DNA from: JANQTF01 sp036835375
GTDB taxonomy: Bacteria; Bacteroidota; Bacteroidia; J057
DNA length: 17,422 bases
Reading direction: 5' to 3'
NCBI GenBank assembly: GCA_036835375.1
Contig: DAITMB010000107.1
Span: 1-17,422 of the forward strand
Shown here: positions 14,802-17,422 of the stretch, piece by piece
Position numbering within the stretch: the stretch's first letter is position 1
Layout: each line of letters starts with the position of its first letter
Notes under the pieces: model-generated
Database searches by the model: none
The model's input: the letters and a program-made list of their open reading frames with translations, nothing else
Told to the model about the DNA's origin: nothing
Position numbers and translations under genes: made by a program

Positions 14802-16379
14802 ATGAACGCCTATCGCTTTAGCCTCTTCGCGATGTTGATGCTCGTCCTGACGACAGGAAGTTTTGCGCAACCACCACAATATTCCTTAGTTCCAGATGGA
14901 GCTACTCCGACTGATAAATATGACCTGAGAATATGGGGACTTACAGAACTAGAGCGACTCTATCCTGAAGAAGAAGGATTTGAAGATCCGCGCTATGAAA
15001 TATTTGTAGAGTGGGGAGATGGAAGCTTCTCTCGCCATCAAGTAAGTGATCTTGATCCTGACGATCCTGGCACACCCGATCTCCCTCAGGTCTCTCTCCA
15101 GCATCGCTACAATCTACGGGAGCCCAAATTGCCCAATACACACGTGACCATTACTCCCTTGTACTCCCGCAATACGCGACCCGTACACCCGGATCGTGTG
15201 AGTCCGCCTTCGATTCCCTGGAGCCCCAACTTCGCCACGAGCACCTTCTCATTCGTTCCGAAGCAACAAGCCGTTAAGGTTGACCTCAACTGGAAACAAC
15301 TGGAGCCCGATGATGACTTTGTGGTGATCGCAGGATTCGCGGACAGATCCTCCCTCGTACCGCTGTCCAATGGAGGATTTATTAGCATCTATTACAACAA
15401 TTCCAAAGTACACCCAAAGCTTGACGATGGAGGCAATTACATCGTGAGAAGCCACTACGCGGGAATTCAACAAACGGAATCCCTCAACATCGAATCCGAT
15501 CAAGTCATCACCACCTCTGAGGGCGCGCTCAATAGCCAAATAGATTTTGAGATCCCAGAGGGGAGTGCAAGCTTAAGTCAAGGCTTGGAAGAGTTGCTTT
15601 TCATGGAGTTTGTGGTGAATGACCCCAGCCAGATTGAACTTGGAGACCAGTTTCAGATCACCGTGGTCCTGCGGGCTAACGATAGGGGAACTCCATCGAC
15701 AGCCTACGAATTCGATTCCGTCACCGGAGTCCTCGTCGCCGGGAAAGATCCCAACGCCATCATCGGTAGCCCCCGGCCCTTTTGCATGGATTCGCTGAAT
15801 TTTATCGACTATAAAATTACTTTTTACAACGAGGGAACTGCTGCCGTTAGCGATTTTACCATTCATGTCACGTTTTCCGAGTATGTGGCACTTGCCGCAA
15901 TCAGCGACGTCGAAATCCTCTCTCTCCGAATTGGAGATACGTATTACAACACGACTGACTTAGCTACCTTGCCAGAGATGACCGCTGCCAATCCGCCTGG
16001 GTTTACCTGGCAAATGAATGGACTCGGCGGAATCTTGCTCGGATACCAAGATCCGTTCATCGACCAAAATCCCAATTACTACGAATATTGCTCGGCGGAA
16101 CTGTTGATCCGCGTGCCACGAAACCCCGCCATCACCAGCTGCGAGAACATTCCTGCTAGGCTCGACATCATCTTCCCAGGCGACACAGTGAGTCAGGTGG
16201 ATACGTTGATCTGTGGCTGTGGAGTGCCTCCTGATCCAACCGAGTTTCCTTGCAACATTGTCCCCGACATTCCATTGCTTGGCGGCTGCTGGTGCACCCT
16301 TTTGCTGATTGTGTTGCTGGCAGTGATTGTCATGTTGGTCATTGTGATTTGGCGAAATTCAAATAGGCCCCAAGCATAA
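14802..16379 (+). CDS. Secreted PKD-like surface protein with Cys-rich stem and C-terminal membrane helix
   Basis: A 525-residue protein of no family I recognise. The signal peptide spans 1-22 (FSLFAMLMLVLTTGSFA, cleavage before Q23). A PKD-like region follows: EIFVEWGDGSFSRHQ with WGDGS at 71-75 and closing strand LQHRYNL (99-105). The middle (about 130-460) is rich in beta-strand patterns; DYKITFYNEGTAAVSDFTIH, about 340-360, is typical of DUF11/CARDB-like extracellular Ig-type domains. Near the end is a Cys-rich stretch (ICGCG, FPC, GGCWC), then a hydrophobic helix at about 498-516 and the short basic tail WRNSNRPQA. This suggests export with the body outside the cytoplasm and the C-terminus anchored or processed. 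ATG 14802 is chosen for the signal peptide; an in-frame ATG at 14775 is less likely. An intrinsic terminator follows. Confidence 0.82.
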   Translation: MNAYRFSLFAMLMLVLTTGSFAQPPQYSLVPDGATPTDKYDLRIWGLTELERLYPEEEGFEDPRYEIFVEWGDGSFSRHQVSDLDPDDPGTPDLPQVSLQHRYNLREPKLPNTHVTITPLYSRNTRPVHPDRVSPPSIPWSPNFATSTFSFVPKQQAVKVDLNWKQLEPDDDFVVIAGFADRSSLVPLSNGGFISIYYNNSKVHPKLDDGGNYIVRSHYAGIQQTESLNIESDQVITTSEGALNSQIDFEIPEGSASLSQGLEELLFMEFVVNDPSQIELGDQFQITVVLRANDRGTPSTAYEFDSVTGVLVAGKDPNAIIGSPRPFCMDSLNFIDYKITFYNEGTAAVSDFTIHVTFSEYVALAAISDVEILSLRIGDTYYNTTDLATLPEMTAANPPGFTWQMNGLGGILLGYQDPFIDQNPNYYEYCSAELLIRVPRNPAITSCENIPARLDIIFPGDTVSQVDTLICGCGVPPDPTEFPCNIVPDIPLLGGCWCTLLLIVLLAVIVMLVIVIWRNSNRPQA

Positions 16380-16467
16380 GTCAGCCAGACCACTCGCTGC
16401 CAGCATATTGCCGCGCCTTCGCAGACGCTCCTCTCTTCGAACGATAATAAATTTGATGATACCAAGT

Positions 16468-16496
16468 GCCTCCAGATGATAATCTGGGGGCTTTTT
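16468..16496 (+). terminator. Rho-independent terminator after the 14802 gene
   Basis: GCCTCCAGAT (16468-16477), GATA loop, ATCTGGGGGC (16482-16491), then T5 at 16492-16496. The stem is 10 bp with one G-U wobble. It lies 89 bp after the stop at 16379 and before the start at 16606, so it separates the two plus-strand genes. Confidence 0.88.
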
Positions 16497-16605
16497 GCGT
16501 TCTTTTGCAGATGATCCGCTCAACAAGTGGATTCATGGCTCACCGCTCCTCTTCAGAATCCTCTCGAAAGATCTGGCCCGAGTCAGCCCATGCACCTGCC
16601 CGCCT

Positions 16606-17422
16606 ATGCTTTTTCAACGTTTACCCTCTCTTTTTCACAAGCTTTGGATTCATTTTTTGGGGGTCCTCTTTCTGCTTCTACACGGAAGCGGAAGTGCCCA
16701 ACCTGCCGGAGATTCTCTGGCTATTTGGACCCAAGAAGCCGCTGATGCTTCCTCACAAAGTGAAGCCGATGCACGATATGATAAAATACTGAATTATCAC
16801 CACAATCAAAAAGACAGTGTAGCCTGGCGCAGAAGCTACGTGGACCTGGCGTACCTCTACGATGATCGCGGCTGGACTTCGCCCATGTCTGTCCTGGAAA
16901 AAGCCCTGAGCCAAATCTGGTGGGCTACCGACCGAAATACAGCTTACTTGTACACCTCCTTGGGCTACTTTGCAAGGCAAGAAGGCAAAAGCCTGCGCGC
17001 AGTGGAAGTGTTAGAAGCAATCTATCAATGGATGAAGGTAGGGACTGTTCCTCGCAACGGTTTTTTGGTCTATGAAGCTCTTCGGCCATTGGGCAATACC
17101 TATACCGAGCTGGGCGAATACCAGAAAGCGCGTCTGGTCTTAGAAGACGGCCTGCGCTACTACGAATCCCTTGGCTCAGAGGCCAATCCCGCTGAAGTCG
17201 CCCTCATGTCTTCGGATCTGGGATTGATCTACTTCACCATCGGCGACTTTTCTGGGGCAGAAAAGCAGTTTCAGCAAGCTCTTGAGCTAGAGCGGACCAA
17301 TCCTCTCACGCGATTTACCCTCCTGATCAACCTGGCCAGCACCCTGCAAGAGACAGGTCAATATGCAGCTGCAAATCGAGCCATGGGGCAGGCGGCGGAA
17401 GAACTGAAACTTGCCCCCAAAG
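16606..17422 (+). CDS. Exported tetratricopeptide-repeat protein, C-terminus cut by right edge
   Basis: From ATG 16606 the frame is open for 272 codons to the window end, so the gene is partial. The signal peptide is about 1-32 (KLWIHFLGVLFLLLHGSGSAQ). About five TPR-like helix pairs follow at roughly 73-105, 111-145, 155-190, 198-233 and 238-270. The clearest are ALRPLGNTYTELGEYQKARL (158-177) and SDLGLIYFTIGDFSGAEKQF (203-222), with the usual Gly/Tyr/Ala TPR positions. TPR arrays mediate protein-protein contacts. In Bacteroidota, exported TPR proteins of this kind often continue into a CHAT protease-like domain or a transmembrane signalling module, but none of that is inside the window. The intrinsic terminator at 16468-16496 shows it has its own transcript. 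Confidence 0.85.
   Translation, partial: MLFQRLPSLFHKLWIHFLGVLFLLLHGSGSAQPAGDSLAIWTQEAADASSQSEADARYDKILNYHHNQKDSVAWRRSYVDLAYLYDDRGWTSPMSVLEKALSQIWWATDRNTAYLYTSLGYFARQEGKSLRAVEVLEAIYQWMKVGTVPRNGFLVYEALRPLGNTYTELGEYQKARLVLEDGLRYYESLGSEANPAEVALMSSDLGLIYFTIGDFSGAEKQFQQALELERTNPLTRFTLLINLASTLQETGQYAAANRAMGQAAEELKLAPK

Noticed and set aside
16466..16792. Plus-strand 108-codon frame near the right end
   Set aside because: Its start lies in the intrinsic terminator and it conflicts with the TPR gene frame that has a signal peptide from 16606.

Overview
The window looks like chromosomal DNA from a member of the Bacteroidota. The evidence is two large TonB-dependent receptors that each start with a carboxypeptidase-regulatory-like domain, a DUF4249 lipoprotein coupled to one of them, several exported proteins with signal peptides ending in 'AQ', and mostly absent Shine-Dalgarno sequences. 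The moderately high GC of the genes would suit a Saprospiria- or Cytophagia-like organism, but I cannot place it further. I see no rRNA, tRNA, CRISPR array, transposase or phage gene.

Layout, left to right. (1) 1-786, minus: an exported protein of unrecognised family that runs off the left edge. (2) 787-1421: a relatively AT-rich gap with candidate micro-ORFs, one carrying an A8 tract that splits an otherwise convincing small membrane or secreted peptide, plus a perfect inverted repeat. (3) 1422-1656, plus: a frameshifted remnant of an outer-membrane beta-barrel gene. (4) 1736-8785, minus: a co-directional run in transcription order of TonB-dependent receptor, DUF4249 lipoprotein, RNA m5C methyltransferase, HAD phosphatase/mutase and HI0933-type flavoprotein. 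The first two and the last two overlap or nearly touch. (5) 8786-9196: a divergent intergenic region with a palindrome flanked by direct repeats. (6) 9197-10150, plus: an outer-membrane-like protein with an odd basic tail. (7) 10287-12155, plus: a GT-C (GT39-like) membrane glycosyltransferase. (8) 12159-12280: a purine-rich tandem repeat between convergent genes. (9) 12290-14542, minus: a second TonB-dependent receptor. (10) 14802-16379, plus: a secreted PKD-like protein with a Cys-rich segment and C-terminal membrane anchor, followed by a good intrinsic terminator. (11) 16606 to the right edge, plus: an exported TPR protein.

The best-supported functional unit is the receptor/DUF4249 pair, probably an outer-membrane uptake pair with unknown substrate. 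The methyltransferase, HAD and flavoprotein genes downstream look like housekeeping genes that share the direction of transcription. The remaining genes are mostly cell-envelope proteins with no clear pathway link. I find no clear defence or mobile system. The most unusual spots are the micro-ORF region upstream of the left-edge gene, the broken barrel gene, and the Cys-rich anchored surface protein.
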